A stretch of DNA of 43,667 nucleotides from Methanobacteriota archaeon (lineage in GTDB: Archaea > Methanobacteriota > Methanobacteria > Methanobacteriales > Methanobacteriaceae). Position numbers and translations under genes: made by a program. Positions 18,909 through 28,345 of this stretch are shown one piece after another (positions within the stretch are counted from its first letter, which is position 1; each line of letters begins with the position of its first letter). Below the pieces are notes generated by a model. It searched no databases, was not told the origin of the DNA, and saw nothing but the letters and a program-made list of their open reading frames with translations. Location: NCBI GenBank assembly GCA_029556335.1, contig JAKQFA010000026.1:1-43667 (forward strand), given 5' to 3'.

Positions 18909-19652
18909 TCATCCTTCCAGAACTCTGAATCCAATTTCACCTTGACAAACGCGGGTGTTGATCATACCACCACTCTGGCTGATCTTTTTTAGAATAGCTT
19001 CAGGATCTAATATCTCAACTCCAGCAAGCATATTTGCCCCGTAATCAAATAAAACATCGCTTAAAGGTGTGCTTGGACCCATAATGATGGTGTAAGCATC
19101 TTCTTGTTTTGCTAGATTAAGATAATGTTCCAATCCCTTGTTTATGAGGGCGGAACCGGTGATGACAATGATATCGCTTCCTGGAAAAACGCTTTCTGCT
19201 GCTGATTCGGTTATAATTCCCTCTTTTGGATTCAGAAGTGTCGGGTCTGATTCTAGGACCCACAGCTTTTTGGCAACTGATTTTATCTCTGCGATCTTAG
19301 GGAACTTCCCCACCATGGTGACATTCTTATTTTTACTTTCCTCGATGATAATATCCTGGGCATTAATGTCTTTTTTACCCCTGGGCTTCATTAGGGAGTT
19401 TATGGCAGCTACGCCAATGCTGGCCTCTACTAAGTTCCAGGATCTAACATATTCTGCCAGTTCTAATGTTGTTCTACTGGTCAAGTTTCCCATATCACGC
19501 GTATAATTTCCGTGCACAACTGGGATTCCATAGGTTTTGGAAACTCCTCCATATCTTCCGGTTACACCCGTCCAAGATATGCCAACCCGCACATCCTTTA
19601 CTGAGGAATTATTTTCTCTTCCGGATTCAATTAAATCGTTGATTAGCTTCAT
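18909..19652 (-). CDS. DUF364/DUF4213 putative heavy-metal chelation protein
   Basis: A 247-residue protein with an N-terminal DUF4213-like part (VRVGISWTGVTGRYGGVSKTYG) and a C-terminal DUF364 part (VTMVGKFPKIAE, then LESDPTLLNPKEG, SDIIVITGSALINKGLEHYL, MGPSTPLSDVLFDYGANMLAG). Pfam describes DUF364 as putative heavy-metal chelation; no biochemistry is known to me. The ATGA overlap with fmdE-like shows translational coupling. Its place behind an ABC importer suggests metal handling in the cytoplasm, here perhaps molybdate or tungstate. Confidence 0.85.
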   Translation of the reverse strand: MKLINDLIESGRENNSSVKDVRVGISWTGVTGRYGGVSKTYGIPVVHGNYTRDMGNLTSRTTLELAEYVRSWNLVEASIGVAAINSLMKPRGKKDINAQDIIIEESKNKNVTMVGKFPKIAEIKSVAKKLWVLESDPTLLNPKEGIITESAAESVFPGSDIIVITGSALINKGLEHYLNLAKQEDAYTIIMGPSTPLSDVLFDYGANMLAGVEILDPEAILKKISQSGGMINTRVCQGEIGFRVLEG

Positions 19653-20218
19653 TTACTCACTTTTTGGTAGTAAGGACCTTCAGCACAAGCTTTGCAGAGT
19701 GTTTGTCCGTTAACAATGACTTCCCTACGATCCAAGACCTTATCTCCACATTCTTCACAATATACTTTGTATTTTGGAAATCCGGGTACGTCATGTTCCC
19801 TAATATCAACATCAACTTCCTCAATTATCAATAATTCCGATTCAGGAGCATGAATAAGCTTTTGCACCACCCCCTCCATGTTTGGGTTACCTTCATCTGG
19901 TTTTTCACGTGGATTGTCTGTTGCAGATATTCGGACAGCTTTTCCAGATGACAGATCCAGAAATGTGGCCGCGAATTTGCCATAGTCCTTGTACTTAAGT
20001 GTTCTATGCCCCATGGTAATCCCAGTGACAGCTTGAACTGCATCTGCCATGCAACGATCTATTTCCACGTAAACAATCAAATCACGATTATGCTGGTCAG
20101 GATCCATTCCCAGTTCTCTCAATCCGGCCAGAGCGATCCTGGTCCCTATTACTATTCCTGGGCAAATATCCCCATGGAATTCTTTTCCTTTATCAAGATA
20201 GACTTTTATATCACCCAT
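19649..20218 (-). CDS. FmdE-family protein with C-terminal zinc ribbon
   Basis: FmdE is named from the molybdenum formylmethanofuran dehydrogenase operon of Methanosarcina, but it is not a catalytic subunit. The 189-residue protein has the FmdE core: HGDICPGIVIGTRIALAGL, DRCMADAVQAVTGITMGHRT and DYGKFAATFLDL, with Cys and His placed to bind metal. A C-terminal four-Cys ribbon follows (CEECGDKVLDRREVIVNGQ, then CKAC). The start has GAGGTAATAGT upstream. It lies between the importer ATPase and DUF364, linking the transporter to Mo/W enzymes. Confidence 0.88.
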   Translation of the reverse strand: MGDIKVYLDKGKEFHGDICPGIVIGTRIALAGLRELGMDPDQHNRDLIVYVEIDRCMADAVQAVTGITMGHRTLKYKDYGKFAATFLDLSSGKAVRISATDNPREKPDEGNPNMEGVVQKLIHAPESELLIIEEVDVDIREHDVPGFPKYKVYCEECGDKVLDRREVIVNGQTLCKACAEGPYYQKVSK

Positions 20219-20262
20219 ACTATTACCTCATGGTTTCATTGATTTTTTTAAATGAACATAAA

Positions 20263-21039
20263 TTATCCGAGAGGAATGCAGATCTTACGCCCCTCTTCCA
20301 AATCCATTATATTAACTTGGATATCATAGGCTTTTTCCAGGTTTTGTTCGGTTATCACTTCATCTGGTGTCCCATAATCGATTAAATCACAATCTTTCAT
20401 TATAGCTACCTTGTCTGCAGATATAAATGCATGGTCCGGGAAATGAGAGGACATTATTACTGTAAAACCTTCATTTGCCATTTTATCGATAATATTCAGT
20501 GTTCGCATTTGATTTCCAAAGTCCAAATGGGATGTGGGTTCATCTAGAAGTAAAATATCAGGTTTTTGAGTTAAAACGCGTGCAAAGAATACCAACTGTT
20601 TTTCCCCCCCACTTAATTCGGTGTAGGGCTTATCGGCCATGTGGTCAATGTTAAGTTTTTCCAGGGATTTCTTGGCAATTACCAAATCCTTCTCTGATGG
20701 CGAAGACAAAGATGTTAGATGGGGGGCACGACCCATTAAAACCACGTCTAAAACTTTAAAAGGAAAAACAGGGTTATGGGCCTGGGGTATGTAACCGATT
20801 TGGCGGGCAAGATCTTTACTGTTAAAAGAGTAAATATCCTTGTCTTTTAAGAATATATTACCAGTATTAAGCTTTAAAAGACGATTTAAACATTTGATTA
20901 GGGTAGTTTTTCCCGTACCATTTGGTCCAAGAATACACAAAACTTCTCCTTTTTCAATGGAGAAAGTGATATTTTCAAAAACATTTCCACTGCCATTATA
21001 GGCAAAACTAGCATCAACTACTTTGATATGACTTTTCAT
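20263..21039 (-). CDS. ABC transporter ATP-binding protein, FecE/BtuD type
   Basis: ATPase of a binding-protein importer of the iron-siderophore/cobalamin/Mol family. Walker A GPNGTGKT, Q-loop YIPQAHNPVFPF, signature LSGGEKQLVFFAR, Walker B ILLLDEPTSHLD and switch MSSHFPDHA are all intact. It overlaps the permease stop by four bases (ATGA at 21039), which decides the start over the upstream ATG at 21045. There is no TOBE domain, in contrast to the ModC protein. Confidence 0.93.
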   Translation of the reverse strand: MKSHIKVVDASFAYNGSGNVFENITFSIEKGEVLCILGPNGTGKTTLIKCLNRLLKLNTGNIFLKDKDIYSFNSKDLARQIGYIPQAHNPVFPFKVLDVVLMGRAPHLTSLSSPSEKDLVIAKKSLEKLNIDHMADKPYTELSGGEKQLVFFARVLTQKPDILLLDEPTSHLDFGNQMRTLNIIDKMANEGFTVIMSSHFPDHAFISADKVAIMKDCDLIDYGTPDEVITEQNLEKAYDIQVNIMDLEEGRKICIPLG

Positions 21040-22058
21040 GACCATCCCTCATTTCCTTTTCTAAGAAGATATAAAAAGAAAGGCGCCCCTATAAGGGCGG
21101 TTAATATTCCCAGGGGAATTTCGATCTGAGTTAAGTTCCTGGCCACATCATCTACTAAAAGAAGGAAAAAACCCCCTGTACATATAGTGGCGGGTAATAG
21201 TTTTTTATAGTCGGGTCCAACCAGCATCCGGGTTACATGAGGAATAACTAAGCCAACCCAACCTATAATGCCGCTGACACTCACTGCTGCTGCTGTTAAA
21301 AGGGTGCAACAAATAATAATAACCATCCTTAATTTTGAAACATCAATACCCATGGATTGCGCTTCTTCATCTCCCATGGCCAGGATGTTAATTCTCCAAC
21401 GAATTAGTAAGAGAACTGAAAATCCAATTATCATAGGAATTAAAATTAGATAAATATCTTCTAACGATGTATTAGAGAGACTTCCCATTAACCAGTATAC
21501 AATAGCGGGTAATTTATCATAAGGGTCTGCTAAATACTTAGTTATAGATATAAAAGCTGAGAATAATGCAGATATGGCTATTCCACAGAGGACCATTATT
21601 AAAGTTTTGGACCCTCTGAAACTACCGCCAATGGTGTATGTAAGGCCGACTGCAATGAGACCAAAACAAAATGCAGATATTTGTACCATGAAAGGGCTGC
21701 CAGACAAAAGAAGTGCTAATGCCGCACCGAAACCTGACCCTGAGGTCACTCCTAATATGTCCGGAGAAACTAATGGGTTTTGAAATATTCCCTGGAATGA
21801 AGCTCCGGCGATTGACAGTGCTGCTCCTACCAAAAGAGCAGCCATGATCCGAGGTAATCTTATCTCCCAAACAATAGAATAAACTGCTGGAGATACAGCT
21901 TTCACTGGTAAAACCTTTGATAATAATGCTAAAATTACTTCTGGTGGAGATAGGGGATATCTCCCAATGAGAAAAGAAATAAAAAATAAAAAAATAGGCA
22001 GAGCTATTAGAACAGTAGTAAGAGGTATATTCTGCCAGATTTTCTTACCCATAGACAT
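21036..22058 (-). CDS. FecCD-type ABC transporter permease
   Basis: A 340-residue permease with about ten transmembrane helices. Signatures of the FecCD family: RLPRIMAALLVGAALSIAGA (about 69), FQNPLVSPDILGVTSGSGFG, WLMGSLSNTS, and ISGIIGWVGLVIPHVTRMLV, the loop that docks on the ATPase. Iron-siderophore, cobalamin and MolB molybdate permeases share this fold, so the family does not fix the substrate; the ModE-type dyad upstream and the FmdE neighbour favour Mo/W. Confidence 0.93.
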   Translation of the reverse strand: MSMGKKIWQNIPLTTVLIALPIFLFFISFLIGRYPLSPPEVILALLSKVLPVKAVSPAVYSIVWEIRLPRIMAALLVGAALSIAGASFQGIFQNPLVSPDILGVTSGSGFGAALALLLSGSPFMVQISAFCFGLIAVGLTYTIGGSFRGSKTLIMVLCGIAISALFSAFISITKYLADPYDKLPAIVYWLMGSLSNTSLEDIYLILIPMIIGFSVLLLIRWRINILAMGDEEAQSMGIDVSKLRMVIIICCTLLTAAAVSVSGIIGWVGLVIPHVTRMLVGPDYKKLLPATICTGGFFLLLVDDVARNLTQIEIPLGILTALIGAPFFLYLLRKGNEGWS

Positions 22059-22079
22059 TTTCCATTACCTATTCATCAA

Positions 22080-23150
22080 TTATGGCTGAGGATTTAGCAG
22101 ATTGTTCAACTGGTCATCAGTTAACTGGTAATGGTAGAATTCGGAGTAAAACTCCTTAGTCAAGCTGTTCATGTCCAGATCCTGAAATTTATCCGGATAA
22201 ATGGTCTTTGCGGTCCAGGGTATTCCTAGAATTATGTTAACACCGGGCGGCCGATCAAACCAGTTAAATGGGTCCTGAGGTATTAAAAAGACCTGTTTTT
22301 CCTTAACTGCCTTGACATTCTGCCATTTGGTGTCATTGTAGACTTTTTTATAAAAGGTAGGGTCACCTACCAGTATCACATCGGGGTCCCACTTCAATAC
22401 TTGTTCAATGGAAACATCAGACATTCCCATTCCCTGTTTTAGAGGAACATTTGCTATGTTTATACCACCCGCCAGCTCAATTAGTTGTGAATGCTGGGAA
22501 CCTGTAGGTTCAGTTTGTAAACCTTCTGCACCCTCGGCATAGTACACCTTCTTCTTCTCTTCATCTGGAATTTGGGATGCTGTGTTGTTCACTTGATTAT
22601 ACACTTTTTCATAAAATAAAACGAGTTTGTTGGCTTTATCCTGAGATCCAAGAACTTGTCCCACGAATTTTATGGATGGGGTAAATTTTGTGACATTGGA
22701 AACATCCAGAACTGCCACAACTGGAATAGAACCAAATTTATTCTGACGCTCGATTATTGTGTCATTAGAATTAGCTAGGGGGCTTGAACCTTCTAGAACA
22801 ATGTCTGGATTAATAGAAATAAATGTTTCGTAGTTTCCCGTCTGTTTTCCAAACCAGCCGCCTACTTCAGTCAGATTTTTGTATTTAGGGTTCATGTATT
22901 GGCCAGTTGGCTTGAAGTTCCAACCGGCTAACTTTTCTGGGGCCAGCATATAAACTAAGTTGGTTGTTGGTGGAGAAGTTGCAACTACTCTGGTGATCTG
23001 GTCCGGTACAGTAACATTTCTACCAACCATGTCTGTTATTTGTGTTGTTCCACCAGTTATGGGCGTATAATATGTTACGTAGGCACCTAAAGTACCAACA
23101 ATAACAATAACCACGATTATGGCGAATATAGTCTTATTTTTATTATCCAA
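22080..23150 (-). CDS. ABC transporter substrate-binding protein, FepB/MolA-like
   Basis: A 356-residue lipid- or helix-anchored binding protein. IFAIIVVIVIVGTLGAYVTY is the N-terminal anchor; the mature domain starts ITDMVGRNVTVPDQITRVVA, the usual cluster-A8 entry. FISINPDIVLEGSS and WDPDVILVGDPTFY are the paired hinge strands, and FNWFDRPPGVNIILGIPW lies where the binding cleft closes. GGGGTGA five bases before TTG at 23150 favours that start over the GTG at 23159. The gap to the permease is 21 bp. Confidence 0.88.
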   Translation of the reverse strand: MDNKNKTIFAIIVVIVIVGTLGAYVTYYTPITGGTTQITDMVGRNVTVPDQITRVVATSPPTTNLVYMLAPEKLAGWNFKPTGQYMNPKYKNLTEVGGWFGKQTGNYETFISINPDIVLEGSSPLANSNDTIIERQNKFGSIPVVAVLDVSNVTKFTPSIKFVGQVLGSQDKANKLVLFYEKVYNQVNNTASQIPDEEKKKVYYAEGAEGLQTEPTGSQHSQLIELAGGINIANVPLKQGMGMSDVSIEQVLKWDPDVILVGDPTFYKKVYNDTKWQNVKAVKEKQVFLIPQDPFNWFDRPPGVNIILGIPWTAKTIYPDKFQDLDMNSLTKEFYSEFYHYQLTDDQLNNLLNPQP

Positions 23151-23174
23151 CAGTATCACCCCGATTTTAGATTA

Positions 23175-23990
<816 letters not shown>

Positions 23991-23991
23991 T

Positions 23992-24012
23992 TTAGTATTG
24001 ATTTGTATGCAT
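23992..24012 (-). promoter_or_regulatory. Six-codon upstream ORF in the leader of the metal-transport operon
   Basis: GGGAGGAG (24014-24021) sits at ideal distance before ATG at 24012, which opens a frame of six codons (MHTNQY) closed by TAA at 23992, one base before the GTG of the methyltransferase gene. That GTG lies in another frame and lacks its own site. The arrangement suggests reinitiation or coupling. Confidence 0.45.
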
Positions 24013-24047
24013 ATCTCCTCCCGTATGATATTCTGTAATCAAATATC

Positions 24048-24071
24048 CGATATGACTATATTAACATTTCG
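24048..24071. promoter_or_regulatory. ModE-type dyad at the metal-transport operon promoter
   Basis: CGATATG-N10-CATTTCG on the plus strand; six of seven arm positions pair. The middle (ACTATATTAA) contains the presumed TATA box for the minus-strand operon that starts at 23990. Same arm length and spacing as the sites at 17153 and 17591. Confidence 0.65.
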
Positions 24072-24239
24072 GTTTGATTTTTTATAACTTAGCCATAACA
24101 CGATTAATCGCTTTAATCATGAAAATTAGAACATTTTCATTAATAATGTTATTATTTATTTTATTAAAAATTAATCGAGTTATAATATTTTGATATTCAT
24201 ACTAACTGTTAGGAAAATAAAATAATTAAGGAGAGCTTG

Positions 24240-24661
24240 AATTTGTATTGGATTCTGCAGACTAATTTGCTCTGCCAAGGTTTGGAAAGGATATTTCCAT
24301 GCTCATCCTCTTTATGCCGCGATAAAGCAGTTTAGAGGGCATACCTAATACACACATCGCAAAAAACACAGGACTGCTCTTTAATAGATGATTTATTATT
24401 AACGATGCTAACTACATTCTATGTACAAACATCCATACAAGCATAAATGAATCACTCGCATTAGCCAGTGTCCTGCAAAATTTCTCTTTCAATGACTTTT
24501 ATAACTTCAGTTGCATCTATGGGGCAGTTTTCCTGCTAATCCTCTTCATCATCCCCTATTGCGCCATTTTCACATATTTTTTATGTATAGGCCTTCCCTA
24601 GGTGGTCTTGATTTTTCCACATTTATCCATGTCAATAACCACAGGTTTAGTGGACAACCTT
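24240..24661 (-). pseudogene. Decayed polyferredoxin (4Fe-4S) remnant
   Basis: On the minus strand three Fe-S scraps lie in order with stops and one frame change between them: TKPVVIDMDKCGK (about 24650-24615); ICENGAIGDDEED, a stop, then QENCPIDATEVIKVIE (about 24566-24500); and, in the same frame, YACMDVCT, a stop, NVVSIVNNKSSIKEQ, then SCVFCDVCIRYAL (about 24455-24335). CPIDA and the C-x2-C-x2-C spacings are typical ferredoxin motifs, so this was a multi-cluster ferredoxin. The parent subunit cannot be named. Elsewhere in 24072-24834 I see only AT-rich DNA. Confidence 0.55.
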
Positions 24662-24801
24662 TGAACTGATATCGTTCTTATGTGATATGGAGATTAAACA
24701 TGTAGAAAATTAGAAAACCTCTTTCATCATAAAATCTGAGAACAAAAAAATCAGTATTAATGGTCTAAAAATTCCCAAACGCTGCTTATTATCATTTAAT
24801 A

Positions 24802-24823
24802 ATAAAAAAAAGGAAAATAAAAA
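24802..24823 (-). terminator. Poly-T terminator of the mop gene
   Basis: The minus strand carries CTTTTTATTTTCCTTTTTTTT directly downstream of the mop stop codon, a typical archaeal oligo-T end. Confidence 0.5.
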
Positions 24824-24834
24824 GAATAGTAAAC

Positions 24835-25044
<210 letters not shown>

Positions 25045-25060
25045 AACATCACCCCATCAT

Positions 25061-25077
25061 CGATATGCATATATATT
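25061..25077. promoter_or_regulatory. Possible ModE-type half site and TATA region before mop
   Basis: CGATATG followed by CATATATATT matches one arm and the middle of the dyads at 17153, 17591 and 24048, but the second arm is poor. The AT-rich middle is the likely mop TATA box. Confidence 0.35.
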
Positions 25078-25146
25078 ATTTAATTTGCAATACAAATACT
25101 TGATGCAAAAATTTACAATTCGAAGTACCTTTAACGGTGATAGACC

Positions 25147-25638
25147 ATGAATTCAGTAAAATACGAACCAATTGGAACTATACATTCCCCCTACAAAGAT
25201 CTCCATGGAATGCCCATCCAACCCATTGGTGCCCAGGGAGTTAAAGGAAAAATTGAACTTAAAAACGAGTACAAAGAAGGTTTAAAAGATCTCCAAGGAT
25301 TTTCTCACATCATCCTACTGTACCATCTCCACCTGTGCAATGGTCATTCTCTGAAGGTAAAACCATTTCTCGACACAGAAAAAAGAGGTATATTTGCTAC
25401 CAGGGCTCCTAAACGGCCAAATCCCATTGGATTGTCTGTGGTGAGGTTAGAGAAGATCGAAGGAAACATAATCCACATCTCAAACGTGGATATTGTGGAT
25501 GGAACCCCATTATTAGATATTAAGCCCTATATACCACATTTTGATAGAAATGATGATGAAACAATTACCATTGGCTGGTTTGAAAATAAACATCATGAAG
25601 CCAACAGCAAAAGATCGGATAAGAGATTTGTAGATTAA
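25147..25638 (+). CDS. TrmO-family tRNA t6A N6-methyltransferase
   Basis: The TrmO (YaeB/TsaA) family uses SAM in a beta-barrel unlike Rossmann methyltransferases; E. coli TrmO methylates t6A37 of some threonine tRNAs. The 163-residue protein has the family start PIGTIHSPYKD, GFSHIILLYHLHL, and the hallmark RGIFATRAPKRPNPIGLSVV, followed by VDIVDGTPLLDIKPYIPHFD. The E. coli protein has an extra C-terminal domain that is missing here, as in archaeal members. GGTGA upstream fixes the ATG at 25147. The tRNA target in this organism is an inference. Confidence 0.88.
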   Translation: MNSVKYEPIGTIHSPYKDLHGMPIQPIGAQGVKGKIELKNEYKEGLKDLQGFSHIILLYHLHLCNGHSLKVKPFLDTEKRGIFATRAPKRPNPIGLSVVRLEKIEGNIIHISNVDIVDGTPLLDIKPYIPHFDRNDDETITIGWFENKHHEANSKRSDKRFVD

Positions 25639-25656
25639 AATGAATGTCTTTGCCTG

Positions 25657-26484
25657 TTATATTGGCAGATTAAGCCATGAAAAAACACCCATCATACGCA
25701 GACCAATGTAGATCATCAGGATGATATAAATATATTTCAATTTCTTGGCTGGGATCATGTGAGAAGCTTTAACACCTACTTGGGCCATTGGTACCGTGGC
25801 GATAATCAGGATTATTAGGTTCAGAAGGTTTACATAACCTACTGAGTAGGGTGGTAGACCACTCACATTCCAGCCATTGATTATGTAGGATACTACTCCT
25901 CCCAGTGCGGTGAAGATAACCACTGTCACCGAGGTTCCTATGGCTCGATGCATACTGCACCCCATGATCATCACCAACATGGGTATGAGGATGGTTCCAC
26001 CACCAATACCTAGGGCTCCGGATAATAACCCAGTTCCAAGTCCAATAATTATTAAAATAGGTGTCATGTGTCTACTTTGTATAGTAGTGTCCGGATTCTC
26101 TGAGCGCAGCATCCAAAGGGCCAGTATAATGATCACAACTCCAAAAACAACACTAAGAGTACTGGCTGGAGCTTTACTGGTAATAATCGCCCCTAGAAAA
26201 GCAGCAAGAAAACTGGGGATGCCGATAATTAAAGCGGGTTTTGAATCGACTGCTCCTTTATTATAATGGCCTGCTGCTCCGCTCATGGCGGTGGGTATGG
26301 TGGCGGTCAGGCTGGTGGCAAAGGCCACTCTAATGGCCAGGTTCGGATCCAAACCAAGGTAGCTGAGGAGCCAAAATTGGACTGGTCCCATAATGAATCC
26401 CCCACCCACCCCTAAAAGGCCGGCTAAAAATCCAACCAGCAAACCGACAAGTAACAGAATTAGTGTATATGTAAAGAAGTCCAT
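25657..26484 (-). CDS. TauE/SafE-family sulfite/anion exporter
   Basis: A 275-residue membrane protein of eight predicted helices made of two similar halves. The first opens LVGLLVGFLAGLLGVGGGFI and the second GLGTGLLSGALGIGGGTILI, the repeated glycine-rich motif of the family. Members export sulfite, sulfoacetate or related anions, and some transport other oxyanions, so the substrate is not known. AGGAG precedes the ATG. It is convergent with trmO, with 18 bp between stops. Confidence 0.88.
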   Translation of the reverse strand: MDFFTYTLILLLVGLLVGFLAGLLGVGGGFIMGPVQFWLLSYLGLDPNLAIRVAFATSLTATIPTAMSGAAGHYNKGAVDSKPALIIGIPSFLAAFLGAIITSKAPASTLSVVFGVVIIILALWMLRSENPDTTIQSRHMTPILIIIGLGTGLLSGALGIGGGTILIPMLVMIMGCSMHRAIGTSVTVVIFTALGGVVSYIINGWNVSGLPPYSVGYVNLLNLIILIIATVPMAQVGVKASHMIPAKKLKYIYIILMIYIGLRMMGVFSWLNLPI

Positions 26485-26553
26485 CTTTTTCTCCTACTTT
26501 AGTAAATGATAAGGAACTTTGGGGGGTACATGTTTATTGTATGAGGAATTGTT

Positions 26554-28245
26554 TTAGAGTTCTTCCATATCCTTTACATTCATCATGGTTTCCACAGCTT
26601 TAGCTTCCACAGCTATTCCAGATTCTTTAACGGCTGCAATCGGGTTTAAACCTCCAGGTGCCACGATACCAACGTGATAGCGCTCTACTTTGGCATTATA
26701 AATTAATTCACTGGGTTTACCAATGTTCAATATGGAAAATCCTGCCTCTTCCACCCTTTCCAAGACATCCACCGCATTTTGCCTGGCCACGTAGGGAATC
26801 TCTTTGAGGCTGGCCAATATTTTACCGCCTTTATCCAGGGAACTAAGGACTGAAGTCATGCCCCTGGAAAGATATATTTCATGGGGATCCATGGATGAAC
26901 CACTGTAGGCTGTAAATTCAATAAATCGGGGAATTTTTCCTTCGGTTTCCAGTATGCCTCCATACTGGGGGGAAGATGCGATGCCATTCTTGGTCAAGAT
27001 GCCATCAATGGTAAGACTGCAGATGGTGGCTATCCCTTTTTTATTATTTGGACCATCCACTATCTGGAAGTACTTGCTTGTGCAGTACTCGGGTCGGGAT
27101 GTCATCACCCGGTGGAATATTTCCAGAACATCATCAACCAATTCCCCATCCACTAAGGAGATGTTGGCAATTACCTGGCCCTGATGGGTTTCCAAGTCGA
27201 AATCTACCTTTTCAATAAAATTCCAGGCTTTGGAAAGTAAAAACTTAACTTTTTGGGGGACATTGACTGAAGGTGGCTTTAGTATTGATTTAACTCTTAT
27301 CAGGGGTTTCATATATTTTAATTCAATGCTACTTTCAGCGGTTTTTATCTTAACGTCGAAACCGGCCTCATTAGCCGCACAAAGAGGGGTAATTCCTCCG
27401 ATCACTGCAATACCCACCATATCATTGTCCACAGGGATTCCCAGAACATTTTCCCCCTTTTCCCCCATTTTTAAAAGGCCGGTTATTCCGATTTTTTCCA
27501 TTTTTCCGAACAATTCCATGGCTTTTTCCCGGGCAGAACCGGGTATTAGCCTGAAATTGGCGGGAATATTGCCCTGTCCTTCTGAAATGACTTTTAAAAC
27601 TGAAGTCATTTCGCGGTTGGTGAAGGCTTCCAGGGGCGTCATGGATGTTTTTTTGTAGGCAATTAATTCTGTGAATCTCAGGGGACTGTAATCTTCCACT
27701 CTAACCAGACCACCGTATCGAGGCACCACTGGGATTCCGGCCTTCAGTAACATGCCATCGATGGTGGTTCCGCACACTGTTTCTAATTTTACTAGGTTGG
27801 ATGAGGTTTCCAGTTGGTTTATTTTTACTAATGGACTTACTGCTATTCCTTTTTCGAATGCAGAACTTATTATGTCCATAATTTCCTCTTGGTAGTGGAA
27901 TATGGAGCTGTTGACCACCACGTTACCTTGGCCAGTGTTGGGATCCAAGGTGGTATGGTACATCATGTCCTCTAATTTAGAGAAAATAAAATCTACCTGA
28001 TCGTAGATTAGGCCTTTTTCGAGTTCTTTGAGACCGTCTGGAGTTATTTGACGTCCAGCGTAGCCTATTCGTTCTGTAAACCCTTTTTCATCTAGGATAC
28101 CCATGTGGTATCTGACTGCTCTTTCTCCAAGGTCATATCCTCGATTTTTAAGATATTCGGCTATGGTTTTGGCACCTAGAATATCTTTGTGCTCCGCTAG
28201 AATCCTTAAAATCTCCATCATCTTGCGGTCTGTTTCTTGTGGCAT
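26554..28245 (-). CDS. nrpR: Nitrogen regulator NrpR, HTH plus two NrpR domains
   Basis: NrpR represses nitrogen-assimilation genes in euryarchaeal methanogens by binding GGAA-N6-TTCC; 2-oxoglutarate relieves it. The 563-residue protein has an N-terminal winged helix (about 8-75, LGAKTIAEYLKNRGYDLGER) and two copies of the NrpR (DUF128) domain, as seen from doubled motifs: YGGLVRVEDYSPLRFTELIA and YGGILETEGKIPRFIEFTA, GNIPANFRLIPGSAREKAME and GKILASLKEIPYVARQNAVD, VIGGITPLCAANEAG and APGGLNPIAAVKESG. It lies downstream of glnA, whose promoter holds a matching operator. Confidence 0.95.
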   Translation of the reverse strand: MPQETDRKMMEILRILAEHKDILGAKTIAEYLKNRGYDLGERAVRYHMGILDEKGFTERIGYAGRQITPDGLKELEKGLIYDQVDFIFSKLEDMMYHTTLDPNTGQGNVVVNSSIFHYQEEIMDIISSAFEKGIAVSPLVKINQLETSSNLVKLETVCGTTIDGMLLKAGIPVVPRYGGLVRVEDYSPLRFTELIAYKKTSMTPLEAFTNREMTSVLKVISEGQGNIPANFRLIPGSAREKAMELFGKMEKIGITGLLKMGEKGENVLGIPVDNDMVGIAVIGGITPLCAANEAGFDVKIKTAESSIELKYMKPLIRVKSILKPPSVNVPQKVKFLLSKAWNFIEKVDFDLETHQGQVIANISLVDGELVDDVLEIFHRVMTSRPEYCTSKYFQIVDGPNNKKGIATICSLTIDGILTKNGIASSPQYGGILETEGKIPRFIEFTAYSGSSMDPHEIYLSRGMTSVLSSLDKGGKILASLKEIPYVARQNAVDVLERVEEAGFSILNIGKPSELIYNAKVERYHVGIVAPGGLNPIAAVKESGIAVEAKAVETMMNVKDMEEL

Positions 28246-28323
28246 TACTTCACCCTCTATTTCTGTTAAAGTAGTGGGAGGAGAGATTAAATCCTTTTTT
28301 TAATGGCAAAAAAATTAGGATTC

Positions 28324-28341
28324 TAAAAAAAAGAAAAAAAT
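28324..28341 (-). terminator. Poly-T terminator of glnA
   Basis: On the minus strand T7-C-T8 directly follows the glnA stop codon, separating glnA from nrpR; a second T7 lies nearby at about 28294-28300. Confidence 0.5.
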
Positions 28342-28345
28342 GGAG

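Noticed and set aside
20219..20262. Separate promoter between the importer ATPase and fmdE-like gene
   Set aside because: The 44-bp gap has a ribosome binding site but no convincing TATA box, so the genes are taken as one operon.
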